The notes below the pieces were generated by a model that made no database searches, was not told where the DNA came from, and saw only the letters and a program-made list of their open reading frames with translations. A DNA stretch of 41,048 nucleotides from Alphaproteobacteria bacterium (GTDB taxonomy: Bacteria > Pseudomonadota > Alphaproteobacteria > JAJUGE01), in the NCBI GenBank assembly GCA_029268305.1, contig JAJUGE010000024.1, positions 1-41,048 of the forward strand, read 5' to 3'. The position numbers were made by a program, and so were the translations under genes. Below, piece by piece: positions 7,816 to 16,622 of the stretch. Every line of letters begins with the position of its first letter. The first letter of the stretch is position 1.

Positions 7816-8745
7816 GTGGCTATCCTTTTCAAGGCCAGCGTCGACAACGCCGATCTGTGGCGTCAGGAGATCGGCAAACGCTTGCCCGACGTCGACTTCC
7901 GTGTTTGGCCGGACTTCGGCGACCCTGCCGAGATCGAATATCTCCTGGCGTTCCGGGCCGAACCGGGCATGTTTTCCCGATTTCCGAACCTGAAGGCGGT
8001 GCTCGCGACCGGGGCGGGGGTGGACGGCATCCTCGGCGAGCCCGACTACCCCCGGGGTTTGCCGCTCGCTCGCATCGTCGACGATTGGATGACGAACCAG
8101 ATCGTGCAATGGGTGGTGCACGCGGTTCTCCATTTCGAGCGGCGCTTCGAGGACTACGCCGCACAGCAACGTCGCTGCGAATGGAAGGAACTGGAGACCT
8201 GGAGCGAGCGGGTTCCGCGCGTCGGGATTCTGGGCTGCGGCGAGATCGGCGGTGCCGCCGGCAGGCTTCTCGCCGCCATGGAATTCGACGTCGCGGGCTG
8301 GACCAGGCGGCCGAGGGATCTCGGCCCCATCGCCAATTTCGCCGGAGAGGAGGGCCTGATCCCGTTCCTGCGCCGGTCAGACCATCTGGTCTGTCTGCTG
8401 CCGTTGACCGAAGCAACGGCGGGCATCCTCGATGCGAGAACGCTTGCCGAGTTGCCGCGCGGCGCCTTCGTCATCAATGCCGCCCGCGGCCGGCATGTCG
8501 TGACGGAGGACCTGATGGCGGCACTCGATTCCGGCCAGGTGGCGGGTGCCTTTCTCGACGTGACCGATCCGGAGCCGCTTCCGCCGGATCATCCGCTCTG
8601 GCGGCATCCGAAGGTGCTCATCACGCCGCACGTCGCGGGTATCACAAACCCATACACGGCGGCGGCGCAAATCGCGGAGAACATCCGGCGGATCAGATCC
8701 GGCGAGCCGCTGCTGAACGAAGTCGACACCCGCTCCGGCTACTGA
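7816..8745 (+). CDS. Glyoxylate/hydroxypyruvate reductase A-like 2-hydroxyacid dehydrogenase
   Basis: D-2-hydroxyacid dehydrogenase of the GhrA type, 309 residues. Seen: GAGVDGIL at 66-73, the cofactor loop GCGEIG at 140-145, Arg-Arg after the second strand (TRRPRD) suggesting NADPH, and the catalytic residues Arg224 (NAARG), Glu253 (DPEPLP) and His272 (TPHVAG). It probably reduces glyoxylate and hydroxypyruvate to glycolate and glycerate. The GTG start at 7816 has GGAG at 7802-7805. The stop lies 2 bases from the end of the convergent aminopeptidase gene. Confidence is high for the family and moderate for the substrate. Confidence 0.9.
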   Translation: MAILFKASVDNADLWRQEIGKRLPDVDFRVWPDFGDPAEIEYLLAFRAEPGMFSRFPNLKAVLATGAGVDGILGEPDYPRGLPLARIVDDWMTNQIVQWVVHAVLHFERRFEDYAAQQRRCEWKELETWSERVPRVGILGCGEIGGAAGRLLAAMEFDVAGWTRRPRDLGPIANFAGEEGLIPFLRRSDHLVCLLPLTEATAGILDARTLAELPRGAFVINAARGRHVVTEDLMAALDSGQVAGAFLDVTDPEPLPPDHPLWRHPKVLITPHVAGITNPYTAAAQIAENIRRIRSGEPLLNEVDTRSGY

Positions 8746-8747
8746 CG

Positions 8748-10181
8748 CTAGCGTCCGTAGCGCTCCGCGATCAGGCCGTAAAGTGCGCGGATCGTCTGTG
8801 CCTCGCCGCCACGTGGCCGGCCGGGACGCGACTTCGGATTCCAGGCCATCATGTCGATGTGGGCCCACTTCGTGCTGCGGCTGACGAAAGCGTCGAGATA
8901 GAGCGCGGCCGTGATCGCGCCGGCAAAGCCGCCCTCCGAGACGTTGTTCAGGTCGGCTACATCGCTGTCCAGATCCTTCCGATAACCCTCCCAGAGTGGC
9001 AGGCGCCACATCGGGTCGGATTGGAGCTCGCCGTGATGCATGAGATCCAGCGCGAGATCGTTGTCGTTGGTGAAGACTGCCGGAAGGTCCGGGCCGAGCG
9101 CTACACGGGCAGCCCCCGTCAAGGTGGCGCAATCGATCAGCAGGTCCGGCTTCTCGTCGTCCGCGTCGGCGAGCGCGTCACAGAGGATGAGACGGCCTTC
9201 GGCATCCGTATTTCCGACCTCCACCGTGATCCCCTTTCGCGTCCGGATGACGTCGAGCGGGCGGAAGGCGTTGCCGGAGACGCTGTTCTCCACGGCGGGA
9301 ATGAGGACGCGCAGGCGCACCGGCAAGTTGGCCGCCATGATCATGTGCGCAAGCCCGAGCACGTTGGCGGCACCGCCCATGTCCTTTTTCATCAGCCGCA
9401 TGCCGGAGGCGGGCTTCAGGTCGAGGCCGCCGGTGTCGAAGCACACGCCTTTGCCGACTAGCGTGACCTTCGGGTCGCCGCCCTTGCCCCAACGGAGGTC
9501 GATCAGGCAGGGCTCGCGATCGCTCGCCCGCCCGACCGCGTGAATCGTCGGATAGTTCTGCGCGAGGAGGTGATCGCCGGAGATCACCTTCAACTTGGCC
9601 TTGTGCCGCTTGGCCAGGGTCTTGGCGGCGTCGGCCAGGTCCGATGGTCCCATGTCGGACGCGGGGGTATTGATGAGGTCGCGAGCCAGGAACACGCCCT
9701 CGACGGTTCGAGTCACCAGCGGTTGATGCGCAGCACCCGGCCAGACCAGGGTGGCGAAGCTCTCCTCCTTCTCGCGATATCGCCGGAAGCTGTAAGTGCC
9801 CAGGGCCCAGCCGAGCGCGAGCCGGGTCGCGGCCTCCGGGTCGACATCGCGGTCGATGCGGTACACGCCCCCGGCGAGCTTCCGCGGAAGGTCGCTGTAG
9901 GACCAGATATCGTCGACCGCCTTCACCCCGACCAGCACCTTCGAGAGGCGCCCATTGTTGTCGGGCAGCCGCGCGATCGCACCCGGTTCGGCGGTGAAGT
10001 GGCTTGCTGCCAGCCAATCCGCTACCACTTGCGGACGGCCCTCGACCCAGGCGGCGAATTCGCCGCGTGTCAGCGGCATGAGCGGCACGGCGCCCTCGTC
10101 GGAGGAGGTCAGAAAGTCGAGCAAGACGGTACTCCACAGCTGGGGATGGCGCGGACCCGGAATTGGCCAGGGTTCCACCAT
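8748..10181 (-). CDS. M17 leucyl aminopeptidase family protein
   Basis: Cytosolic two-metal aminopeptidase that removes N-terminal residues from peptides, 477 residues. Every active-site residue is visible and spaced as in E. coli PepA: metal ligands Lys244, Asp249, Asp267, Asp326 and Glu328, and catalytic Lys256 and Arg330. The signature NTDAEGRL is at 324-331. The N-terminal domain is divergent, as in the PepB-like alphaproteobacterial branch. The start is uncertain: ATG 10181 has only a weak GGCTGGG upstream, and a shorter start near residue 20 (LLDFLTSSDEG) would also suit the family. It is divergent from fhs across 221 bases. Confidence 0.92.
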   Translation of the reverse strand: MVEPWPIPGPRHPQLWSTVLLDFLTSSDEGAVPLMPLTRGEFAAWVEGRPQVVADWLAASHFTAEPGAIARLPDNNGRLSKVLVGVKAVDDIWSYSDLPRKLAGGVYRIDRDVDPEAATRLALGWALGTYSFRRYREKEESFATLVWPGAAHQPLVTRTVEGVFLARDLINTPASDMGPSDLADAAKTLAKRHKAKLKVISGDHLLAQNYPTIHAVGRASDREPCLIDLRWGKGGDPKVTLVGKGVCFDTGGLDLKPASGMRLMKKDMGGAANVLGLAHMIMAANLPVRLRVLIPAVENSVSGNAFRPLDVIRTRKGITVEVGNTDAEGRLILCDALADADDEKPDLLIDCATLTGAARVALGPDLPAVFTNDNDLALDLMHHGELQSDPMWRLPLWEGYRKDLDSDVADLNNVSEGGFAGAITAALYLDAFVSRSTKWAHIDMMAWNPKSRPGRPRGGEAQTIRALYGLIAERYGR

Positions 10182-10293
10182 GATCCCAGCCGCACTAAGC
10201 GGTTTTGAGGGGAATTGGAAGTCCTGATCTGATATCCCGGCTCATCCCTGTCGCATTTGTCGGCTCCTTCTTCTTCCGGCTCACCTTCAGAGG

Positions 10294-10318
10294 TGCAGCG
10301 GCACTCCTCTCCGCTGCA
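10294..10318 (+). promoter_or_regulatory. Hairpin in the fhs leader
   Basis: TGCAGCGG at 10294-10301 and CCGCTGCA at 10311-10318 form a perfect 8-base stem with a 9-base loop in the 221-base region between the aminopeptidase and fhs starts. There is no T-run. I looked for glycine and tetrahydrofolate riboswitch cores in this leader on both strands and did not find them. It may be a leader structure or an operator; its role is unknown. Confidence 0.3.
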
Positions 10319-10402
10319 GCGAGAGAGCGGCGTGCAATGCGGTTTGTTGGCAGCGGTGGGCGCGGGTATTTTGACTGCATCTGCATGTCCGAGGGGGAGT
10401 CC

Positions 10403-12085
10403 ATGTCGCCACCGCCGACGACCGATATAGAGATCGCCCGTGCCGCCGAGATGTTGCCGATCGCCGAGATCGCCCAGAGGCTGGATATACCGCCGGACGC
10501 GCTCGACCTCTACGGGCCAACCAAGGCGAAGCTCACGTCGAGTTTTCTGAACCGTCTCGACACGCGCCCGGACGGGAAGCTGATCCTCGTCACCGCGATG
10601 ACGCCGACGCCGGCGGGTGAAGGTAAGACCACCACCAGCGTCGGTCTCGGCGACGGGCTGAACCGGCTCGGCCGCAGGACGGCGATCTGCCTCCGCGAAC
10701 CGAGCCTCGGGCCTTGTTTCGGCATGAAAGGCGGCGCAGCCGGCGGCGGCTATTCTCAAGTGGTGCCGATGGAGGACATCAACCTGCACTTCACAGGTGA
10801 TTTCCACGCTATCAGCGCCGCGAACAACCTGCTCGCCGCCATGATCGACAACCATGTCTACTGGGGCAACGAGCTCGGCCTCGACGTGCGGCGGATCGGC
10901 TGGCGTCGCGTTCTCGACATGAACGACCGCGCACTCCGCGACGTCGTTGTCTCGTTGGGCGGCGTCGCCAATGGCTTCCCGCGGGAGTCGGGATTCGACA
11001 TTACCGTCGCCTCCGAGGTGATGGCGATACTCTGCCTGGCGCGCGATCTGCCGGACCTGGAGCGGCGTCTCGGCAACATCGTCGTCGGCACCGCGCGCGA
11101 CGGGAGGCCGGTGACGGCCCGGGATCTCAAGGCGGACGGGGCGATGACCGTGCTGCTGAAGGACGCGATCCGGCCCAACCTCGTTCAGACGCTCGAGAAC
11201 AATCCCGCTTTCGTGCACGGCGGGCCTTTCGCCAACATCGCCCATGGCTGCAATTCGGTGGCCGCAACACGTGCGGCACTCAAACTGGCCGATTACGTCG
11301 TGACCGAGGCGGGCTTCGGCGCCGACCTGGGCGCCGAGAAATTCTTCGATATCAAGTGCCGGAAGGCTGGCCTCCGGCCCGCGGCAGCCGTGGTCGTGGC
11401 TACTCTCCGTGCGCTCAGGTTCCACGGCGGCGTGCCGCGCGAGGACCTGTCGCAGGAATCTTTGGCGGCGGTCGAGCGGGGGCTCGAGAACCTCGATCGT
11501 CATCTCGACAACGTCAGACGGTACGGCGTGCCGGTCGTCGTCGCGGTCAATCGCTTCGCCACCGATACCGAGGCGGAGCTGGAAATTGTCCGAGGGTTCT
11601 GTTGCGATCGCGGCGTGCCGATCTCGGTCTGCACTCACTGGTCCGATGGCGGGGCGGGAGCCGAGGAGCTCGCCGAGATGGTCGCCGAGACCGCAGATCG
11701 GGGAGAGGCGGACTTTAAGCCGCTATACCCCGACTCCATGCCGCTCATGGAGAAGATCCGGACTGTGGCACGGGAGATCTACCGGGCATCCGATATCGCA
11801 GTGCCCCCGCGAGTGCAGAGCCAGCTCCGCGAGTTTGAGAATGACGGCTTCGGCTGGTTTCCGGTGTGCATGGCGAAGACGCAGTACAGCTTTTCGACCG
11901 AGCCGTCGCTGAAGGGGGCGCCGACGGGTCACATCGTCGAGGTTCGGGAGGTGCGTCTCGCGGCGGGCGCGGAGTTCGTCGTCGTAATCTGCGGCGACAT
12001 CATGACCATGCCAGGGCTGCCGAGGGTGCCAGCTGCCGAGGGCATTCGGCTGGATGGCTCTGGCCAGGTCGTCGGGCTCTCCTGA
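10403..12085 (+). CDS. fhs: Formate-tetrahydrofolate ligase
   Basis: Makes 10-formyl-tetrahydrofolate from formate, tetrahydrofolate and ATP, feeding one-carbon metabolism. It has 560 residues, the usual length. Seen: the ATP-binding loop [10 protein letters not shown] at 67-76, [18 protein letters not shown] soon after, and [10 protein letters not shown], all typical of the family, with matching sequence to the C-terminus ([13 protein letters not shown]). The ATG at 10403 follows AGGGGGAG by 4 bases. An open frame upstream to 10205 is not part of the protein. Alone it cannot show the direction of flux: it may oxidise formyl-THF from methyl-group breakdown or assimilate formate. It could process one-carbon units from betaine-like substrates brought in by the BCCT carrier, which is inference. 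Confidence 0.97.
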   Translation: MSPPPTTDIEIARAAEMLPIAEIAQRLDIPPDALDLYGPTKAKLTSSFLNRLDTRPDGKLILVTAMTPTPAGEGKTTTSVGLGDGLNRLGRRTAICLREPSLGPCFGMKGGAAGGGYSQVVPMEDINLHFTGDFHAISAANNLLAAMIDNHVYWGNELGLDVRRIGWRRVLDMNDRALRDVVVSLGGVANGFPRESGFDITVASEVMAILCLARDLPDLERRLGNIVVGTARDGRPVTARDLKADGAMTVLLKDAIRPNLVQTLENNPAFVHGGPFANIAHGCNSVAATRAALKLADYVVTEAGFGADLGAEKFFDIKCRKAGLRPAAAVVVATLRALRFHGGVPREDLSQESLAAVERGLENLDRHLDNVRRYGVPVVVAVNRFATDTEAELEIVRGFCCDRGVPISVCTHWSDGGAGAEELAEMVAETADRGEADFKPLYPDSMPLMEKIRTVAREIYRASDIAVPPRVQSQLREFENDGFGWFPVCMAKTQYSFSTEPSLKGAPTGHIVEVREVRLAAGAEFVVVICGDIMTMPGLPRVPAAEGIRLDGSGQVVGLS

Positions 12086-12159
12086 ATGGGATAAAATTTT
12101 GTGGAACGCTCTCCATGGGCCCGGGTTCCCGCCGCAGAGGCGCCTCGGACGGGAATACT

Positions 12160-12191
12160 CTTGAAATGTTCTAAGGTAGGGCCTATGTTAG
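12160..12191 (+). promoter_or_regulatory. Candidate sigma-32 (RpoH) promoter of rpoH
   Basis: CTTG at 12160-12163, 18 bases, then CCTATGTTAG at 12182-12191. This fits the alphaproteobacterial heat-shock consensus CTTG-N17/18-CYTATNTNNG at every defined position. The same stretch also reads as a sigma-70-like pair, TTGAAA-N17-TATGTT. It lies about 117 bases upstream of the rpoH start. Autoregulated heat-shock promoters of rpoH are known in Caulobacter. Confidence 0.7.
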
Positions 12192-12307
12192 GTCTCCACG
12201 CTCGGCACAATCGAATCCAAAAGTCGCAGAACGCGCGAGGCGGCCGGACTCAGGGGAGTCGGGGCGCCGATATGCGCCGAGCCTTTCAAGGGAGCGATCC
12301 TGCACGG

Positions 12308-13201
12308 ATGAAGAAGACAGTGCTACCGACTTTGGACAACAACCTTTCTCTCTATCTACGCGACGTCCGCCGGTTCCCGATGCTGGAGCCGGAGGTGGAG
12401 CGCGATCTGGCCGTCCGTTGGCGCGACGATCGCGACGAGGACGCGTTGCGGCAGCTCGTCGGCAGCCACCTGCGGCTCGTCGTCCGCATCGCTCGTGGAT
12501 ATAGTGGCTATGGCCTGCCACTCAATGATCTTATTGCCGAAGGCAATGTCGGGCTGATGCAGGGCGTCACCAAGTTCGACCCCGACCGGGGCTTCCGGCT
12601 CGCCACTTACGCGATGTGGTGGATCCGCGCGTCGATCCAGGAATACATCCTGAAGTCGTGGTCGCTCGTGAAGCTTGGCACGACCGCGTCTCAGAAGAAA
12701 CTGTTCTTCAATCTTCGACGCCTCAAGGGCCGGCTCAATGCCATCGACGACGGTGATCTGACGCCGGAGCAGGTGGAGAAGATCGCGACGGAGCTCGGCG
12801 TGTCGGAGAACGACGTCGTCAACGTCAACCGACGCCTGGCACGAGGCGATCACTCGCTGAACGCGCCGCTCTCTGCGGATCGCGAGGGCGAGTGGCAGGA
12901 CTGGCTGGTGGACGACACCGAAAACCAGGAAGTCATGCTCGGCAACCGGCAGGAGCTGCTTCGCAGGCGCGATCTCCTGCAGGACGGGCTCAAGCGTCTC
13001 ACCGATCGGGAGCGCCATATCCTGACGGAGCGCCGCCTGAGCGAGGAGCATGTCACGCTGGAGGATCTGAGCCGCCAGTATGGCATCTCGCGTGAGCGGG
13101 TGCGCCAGATCGAGGTTCAGGCCTTCACCAAGCTGCAGAAGGCGATCCTGGCCAAGCAGGCTTTCAACGACAACGATAACGACGCGCTGGCCGCGGCCTA
13201 G
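12308..13201 (+). CDS. rpoH: RNA polymerase heat-shock sigma factor RpoH
   Basis: Alternative sigma factor that directs RNA polymerase to heat-shock promoters, 297 residues. Seen: region 2 with DLIAEGNVGL at 74-83 and ATYAMWWIRASIQEYIL, the RpoH box QKKLFFNLR at 129-137 that distinguishes this group from other sigma-70 factors, and region 4 with a helix-turn-helix ending YGISRERVRQIEVQAFTKL. The ATG at 12308 gives the usual short N-terminus, but its GGAG is 13 bases away. ATG 12272, 12 codons upstream in frame, is an alternative. A matching heat-shock promoter lies upstream, suggesting autoregulation. Alphaproteobacteria often carry two rpoH genes; only one is in this window. Confidence 0.97.
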   Translation: MKKTVLPTLDNNLSLYLRDVRRFPMLEPEVERDLAVRWRDDRDEDALRQLVGSHLRLVVRIARGYSGYGLPLNDLIAEGNVGLMQGVTKFDPDRGFRLATYAMWWIRASIQEYILKSWSLVKLGTTASQKKLFFNLRRLKGRLNAIDDGDLTPEQVEKIATELGVSENDVVNVNRRLARGDHSLNAPLSADREGEWQDWLVDDTENQEVMLGNRQELLRRRDLLQDGLKRLTDRERHILTERRLSEEHVTLEDLSRQYGISRERVRQIEVQAFTKLQKAILAKQAFNDNDNDALAAA

Positions 13202-14526
13202 TCAGCGCGTCGGCGGAGCCGCGCGGCATAGAAGCCATCCAATCCGCCTTCTGTTTCCAGATGGCAGGGCAGGGTGCGGAGGTCGCCCTCGCTCGTCAAA
13301 AGCTCGGAGAGCCCTGCCACTTCTTCCGCCGACACCGGCACACGCTCTACATCGCCATTCCGCTCCAGAAAGGCCGAGATTCGGTCCGGCCCTTCTTCGG
13401 CTTGCAGCGAGCAGCATGCGTAAACCAGCAGACCCCCCGGCCGTGTCAGCCTGAAAGCCGCGTCCAGCAGGCGGTCCTGGCGCGAGACGAGGCGGCTGAC
13501 ATCGGCTTTCGTCTTCAACCACGCTACGTCTGGGTGCCGGCGGATGGTGCCGGTGGCGGTGCACGGGGCATCCAGCAGCACCGCATCGAAGCGTTCCTGC
13601 GTATCCCATTTGCTGGCGTCGACCGCTATCATCTCGGCGGCGAGGCCGAGTCGCGCGAGGTTCTCCGCAACGAGCCGGAGGCGTTTCGCCGATATGTCCA
13701 CGGCTGTGACCTCGGCGCCGGCAGCGGCGAGTTGCGCCGTTTTGCCGCCCGGTGCCGCGGCGAGATCGGCCACTCTCCGGCCGTGCACGTCGCCGAATAG
13801 GCGAACGGGAAGGGCGGCTGCGGCGTCCTGCACCCACCAGGCTCCTTCCGAGAATCCCGGTATGTCCGAAACCAGCCCGCCGGCGGCTCGCCTGAGGCTG
13901 CCAACGGCCAATTCTACCGATCCGGTCTCCCGCGCCCAGTGCGGCATTTCTGCGGGCTTCTTGACGATGAGGTCGAGCGGGGGATCTCGCAGGTGTGCTG
14001 CCGCGATGCTGCGGGCAGTTTCGGCGCCGTAAGCCTGTTCCCAGCTCTGCCACAGCCACGCCGGCGTGTTCAGGTGGGGAGCATCGTCGTCCTCGACCAG
14101 AGCCGCACCTTCCCGAGAGATGCGCCGCAAGACCGCGTTCACCAGCTTCGCAAACGGAGACGCATTTCGGCGGCGGGCGATCTCGACCGCGGTATCCACC
14201 GCCGCATGCGACGGAACATCGGCGAACAGGAGCTGGGCGGCGCCAAGGCGCAACAGATCCTGGACGAGTGCAGCTTTCGCGGGAAGAGGACGATCGAGCA
14301 ACTGGGCCAGCACCGCGTCTAGCTGCCCGAGCCGCCTTAAGGTGATCGTGACGAGGCGGCGTGCGAAGGCTCTGTCGCGCGTCGGAAGTTCACCGAACCG
14401 ACGCTCCGTCGATAGGGCGATGTCGAGGGGCTGCCGTCTGCGAACTACGGTTCGGAAGACATCCAGCGCGGCTTCCCGCGCCTCGATTCCTGCATTTCCG
14501 GTCGAGGAGGTGGCCTCCGCGGGCAC
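13198..14526 (-). CDS. rsmB: 16S rRNA (cytosine-C5) methyltransferase, RsmB type
   Basis: Predicted SAM-dependent enzyme methylating a cytosine of 16S rRNA (C967 in E. coli numbering), 442 residues. Seen: a NusB-like N-terminal helical domain (about 15-140, with VPSHAAVDTAVEIA), then the Rossmann methyltransferase domain with SAM loop DLAAAPGGKTAQLAA at 253-267, DAPC at 319-322 (Cys for product release), and catalytic Cys372 in ACCSL, where most relatives have TCS. The GTG start lies 3 bases after the htpX stop, so the two are co-transcribed. Its stop overlaps that of convergent rpoH by 4 bases. Confidence 0.92.
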   Translation of the reverse strand: MPAEATSSTGNAGIEAREAALDVFRTVVRRRQPLDIALSTERRFGELPTRDRAFARRLVTITLRRLGQLDAVLAQLLDRPLPAKAALVQDLLRLGAAQLLFADVPSHAAVDTAVEIARRRNASPFAKLVNAVLRRISREGAALVEDDDAPHLNTPAWLWQSWEQAYGAETARSIAAAHLRDPPLDLIVKKPAEMPHWARETGSVELAVGSLRRAAGGLVSDIPGFSEGAWWVQDAAAALPVRLFGDVHGRRVADLAAAPGGKTAQLAAAGAEVTAVDISAKRLRLVAENLARLGLAAEMIAVDASKWDTQERFDAVLLDAPCTATGTIRRHPDVAWLKTKADVSRLVSRQDRLLDAAFRLTRPGGLLVYACCSLQAEEGPDRISAFLERNGDVERVPVSAEEVAGLSELLTSEGDLRTLPCHLETEGGLDGFYAARLRRRAD

Positions 14527-14529
14527 CGA

Positions 14530-15396
14530 TCAGCCCCACGGGCCGGCCGCGCCGGCCATCTCGCGCAGGAGGCGGATGCGAGTCTCCATCGGGGGATGGG
14601 TGGAGAAGAGACTGTCCAGCGATCGTCCGTGCAAGGGATTGACGATGAACATGTGGGCGGTCGCCGGATTGCGCTCGGCGACTTCGTTGTCCACCCGCGC
14701 CGAGATCTGCCCGAGGCGCTCCAGGGCGGAAGCGAGCCAGAGCGGGCGCCCGCAGATCTCCGCGCCGATCCGATCCGCCTCGTACTCCCGGGCGCGCGAG
14801 ATCGCCATCTGCACCATCATCGCCGCGATCGGGCCGACGATCATCACCAGCAACACCCCGACGATCCCCAATGGATTGTTGCGGTTGTCGCCGCCCATGG
14901 CGCCGAAGAAGAAAGCGAAGTTGGCGAGCATGCCGATGGCGCCGGCTATAGTCGCCGTAATCGTCATGGTGAGGGTGTCGCGATTCTTCACGTGCGCGAG
15001 CTCGTGCGCCATCACGCCGGCGATCTCTTCGTGGCTGAGGTGCCGGAGCAACCCCGTGGTCGCCGCGACCGCGGCGTTCTGCGGGTTCCTGCCAGTTGCG
15101 AAGGCGTTCGGCTGATCGTTCTGGATGATGTAGACCTTCGGCATCGGCAGGTCGGCCCGAGTCGCGAGCTGGCGAACGATCCCATGCAGCTCGGGAGCGG
15201 TGCGCGCGTCCACCTCCTGCGCGTTGTACATGCGCAGGACCACCTTGTCGGAATTCCAATAGGCGAACACGTTCATGCCGGCGGCGAACACCAGCGCGAT
15301 GATCATGCCGCCTTCGCCTCCCAGCATGAACCCGATGCCGAGAAACAGCGCCGTCATCGCGGCGAGCAGCATGTAGGTTCGCATGTGGTTCAGCAT
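14530..15396 (-). CDS. htpX: Membrane zinc protease HtpX
   Basis: Inner-membrane M48 metalloprotease for quality control of membrane proteins, 288 residues. Seen: two N-terminal membrane segments (about 8-26 and 30-47), the zinc motif HELAH at 131-135, two more hydrophobic segments at about 145-168 and 177-197, and Glu204 in REYEAD as third zinc ligand. The C-terminal [10 protein letters not shown] is typical. Expression is heat-induced in E. coli. A CTTGAA-N14-CCCCACTT stretch lies 47 bases upstream of the ATG, in line with RpoH control. rsmB follows 3 bases later, a common alphaproteobacterial arrangement. Confidence 0.96.
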   Translation of the reverse strand: MLNHMRTYMLLAAMTALFLGIGFMLGGEGGMIIALVFAAGMNVFAYWNSDKVVLRMYNAQEVDARTAPELHGIVRQLATRADLPMPKVYIIQNDQPNAFATGRNPQNAAVAATTGLLRHLSHEEIAGVMAHELAHVKNRDTLTMTITATIAGAIGMLANFAFFFGAMGGDNRNNPLGIVGVLLVMIVGPIAAMMVQMAISRAREYEADRIGAEICGRPLWLASALERLGQISARVDNEVAERNPATAHMFIVNPLHGRSLDSLFSTHPPMETRIRLLREMAGAAGPWG

Positions 15397-15442
15397 CGAA
15401 ACATTCCGTCAGAGAGTGCACGGCGGATTACGGCAACGGTAG

Positions 15443-15470
15443 AAGTGGGGGTTGCGCTGAGCGCTTCAAG
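15443..15470 (-). promoter_or_regulatory. Candidate sigma-32 promoter of htpX
   Basis: Read on the minus strand: CTTGAA (complement of 15465-15470), 14 bases, then CCCCACTT (complement of 15443-15450). This is one mismatch from the E. coli-type heat-shock pattern CTTGAA-N13/17-CCCCATNT and is well spaced from the htpX start. The fit to the alphaproteobacterial -10 is weaker. Confidence 0.5.
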
Positions 15471-15473
15471 TAC

Positions 15474-15501
15474 TTGGCAAATGGGCGATCTGTGCCATAT
15501 T
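15474..15501 (+). promoter_or_regulatory. Candidate sigma-70 promoter of the DUF1674 gene, possibly giving a leaderless mRNA
   Basis: TTGGCA at 15474-15479, a 16-base spacer, then CATATT at 15496-15501. The ATG of the downstream gene starts at 15509, seven bases after the -10 element, which is where transcription would begin. No ribosome binding site precedes that ATG, which agrees with a leaderless transcript. Confidence 0.45.
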
Positions 15502-15508
15502 GGCGGAC

Positions 15509-15709
15509 ATGAGCACGCCCGATTTCACCGAGCGCAAGGTTGCCCCGAAAACGGGGAATGAGACCGATAGCGCTGCCGCCGATGCGGAGCCCGAGCCTGG
15601 ACAAAAGGGTCGCGAGGCGGCGAAGCCGGTCGAGATCGGCGGCCCGAAGGGGCCGGATCCTACCCGCTATGGCGACTGGGAGCTCAACGGTCGTTGTATC
15701 GACTTCTGA
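15509..15709 (+). CDS. DUF1674 protein, SdhAF4-type succinate dehydrogenase assembly factor
   Basis: Small soluble protein of 66 residues. The C-terminal block EIGGPKGPDPTRYGDWELNG followed by RCIDF is the hallmark of DUF1674. The eukaryotic member SDHAF4/Sdh8 helps assemble flavinylated succinate dehydrogenase. The same role in bacteria is inferred from the family. The N-terminal half is acidic and probably disordered. The start could be TTG 15500 (three residues longer), but ATG 15509 fits the promoter position. It is divergent from htpX-rsmB. Confidence 0.85.
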   Translation: MSTPDFTERKVAPKTGNETDSAAADAEPEPGQKGREAAKPVEIGGPKGPDPTRYGDWELNGRCIDF

Positions 15710-15749
15710 GCCGGCGACGCCGACCGCTTGAAGCTCGCATGGGCCACTG

Positions 15750-16574
15750 ATGGCCTTCGTGCTCTCCAAACTGCTGTGGGTGCTGACTCGCCCGTCGCAT
15801 CTGCTCCTCCTCCTCATAGTGGCCGGCACCCTGCTCCTCTTCACCAGGCACCGGCGCCTGGGAAGAGCGGCGATCACTGGCGGAATCCTTGTGGCATTCG
15901 CAGTGGCGGTGCTGCCGCTCGCTTCCTGGCTCGCGGCGCCGCTGGAAAATCGGTTCGCCGTCCCCCATCCGATGCCTGCACAAATTGACGGGATCGTGGT
16001 CCTCGGCGGGGCGGTAGAGCTGTCAGGACAGGAGATCGACCTCAACAGCGCCGGCGATCGGCTGATCGGCCTGATGGCACTGGCGCATCGCTATCCGGAC
16101 GCCCCGATCGTCTACAGCGGCGGAAGCGCCCTGATCGCGGGGAGTGAGGTGAGGGAGGCGGACCTCGCGAAGCGGGTGCTCGAATCGGTCGGTTTCGAAC
16201 CGGCTCGGATAACCTTCGAGCGCGAGGCCAGGAACACGCATGAGAATGCCGTCTTTTCCAGGAGACTCGTGGAGCCGGGGCCGGAGGAGGTCTGGCTGCT
16301 CGTCACTTCCGCCACGCACATGCCGAGATCGGTCGGCTGCTTTCGCAAGGCAGGTTGGCCGGTCGTCGCCTACCCGGTCGACTATCGTGTCCACCCGGAG
16401 CGAGCCCTCGAGCATCGGATCGACTTCGCGGGCAATCTCGTGATGTTCGAGGCGGCAATGAAGGAATGGATCGGCCTCGTCGCGTATTATCTACTCGGCT
16501 ACACAAATGCCCTCTTTCCGGGGCCGGACAACGCCCCCGGACGTTCCCCGACCCCGCTCGTCTCGTCTCTCTGA
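15750..16574 (+). CDS. YdcF/ElyC-family (DUF218) membrane protein
   Basis: 274 residues. Two N-terminal membrane helices (about 17-31 and 41-60) are followed by a periplasmic or cytosolic DUF218 domain: GIVVLGGA at 81-88, YSGGS at 122-126, EREARNTHENA at 157-167 and TSATHMPRS at 186-194, with the conserved His190. E. coli ElyC affects envelope biogenesis and peptidoglycan lipid-carrier use, but the biochemical activity of the family is not settled. It starts 40 bases after the DUF1674 gene and may be co-transcribed. It converges with the second CoA-transferase gene. Confidence 0.88.
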   Translation: MAFVLSKLLWVLTRPSHLLLLLIVAGTLLLFTRHRRLGRAAITGGILVAFAVAVLPLASWLAAPLENRFAVPHPMPAQIDGIVVLGGAVELSGQEIDLNSAGDRLIGLMALAHRYPDAPIVYSGGSALIAGSEVREADLAKRVLESVGFEPARITFEREARNTHENAVFSRRLVEPGPEEVWLLVTSATHMPRSVGCFRKAGWPVVAYPVDYRVHPERALEHRIDFAGNLVMFEAAMKEWIGLVAYYLLGYTNALFPGPDNAPGRSPTPLVSSL

Positions 16575-16622
16575 TTGCGCCAGCCACTTAGAAGGCGGAG
16601 GCACTCGGCGTGAGCCGATGGC

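Noticed and set aside
10182..10402. Possible riboswitch (glycine or tetrahydrofolate type) in the fhs leader
   Set aside because: Core elements such as the CTCTCAGGC stretch of glycine riboswitches are absent on both strands; only a simple hairpin is seen.
10109..11638. 509-codon open frame on the minus strand across fhs
   Set aside because: It is antisense to a clear, full-length fhs gene, has no recognisable domains and a His/Arg/Asp-rich composition typical of shadow frames in GC-rich DNA.
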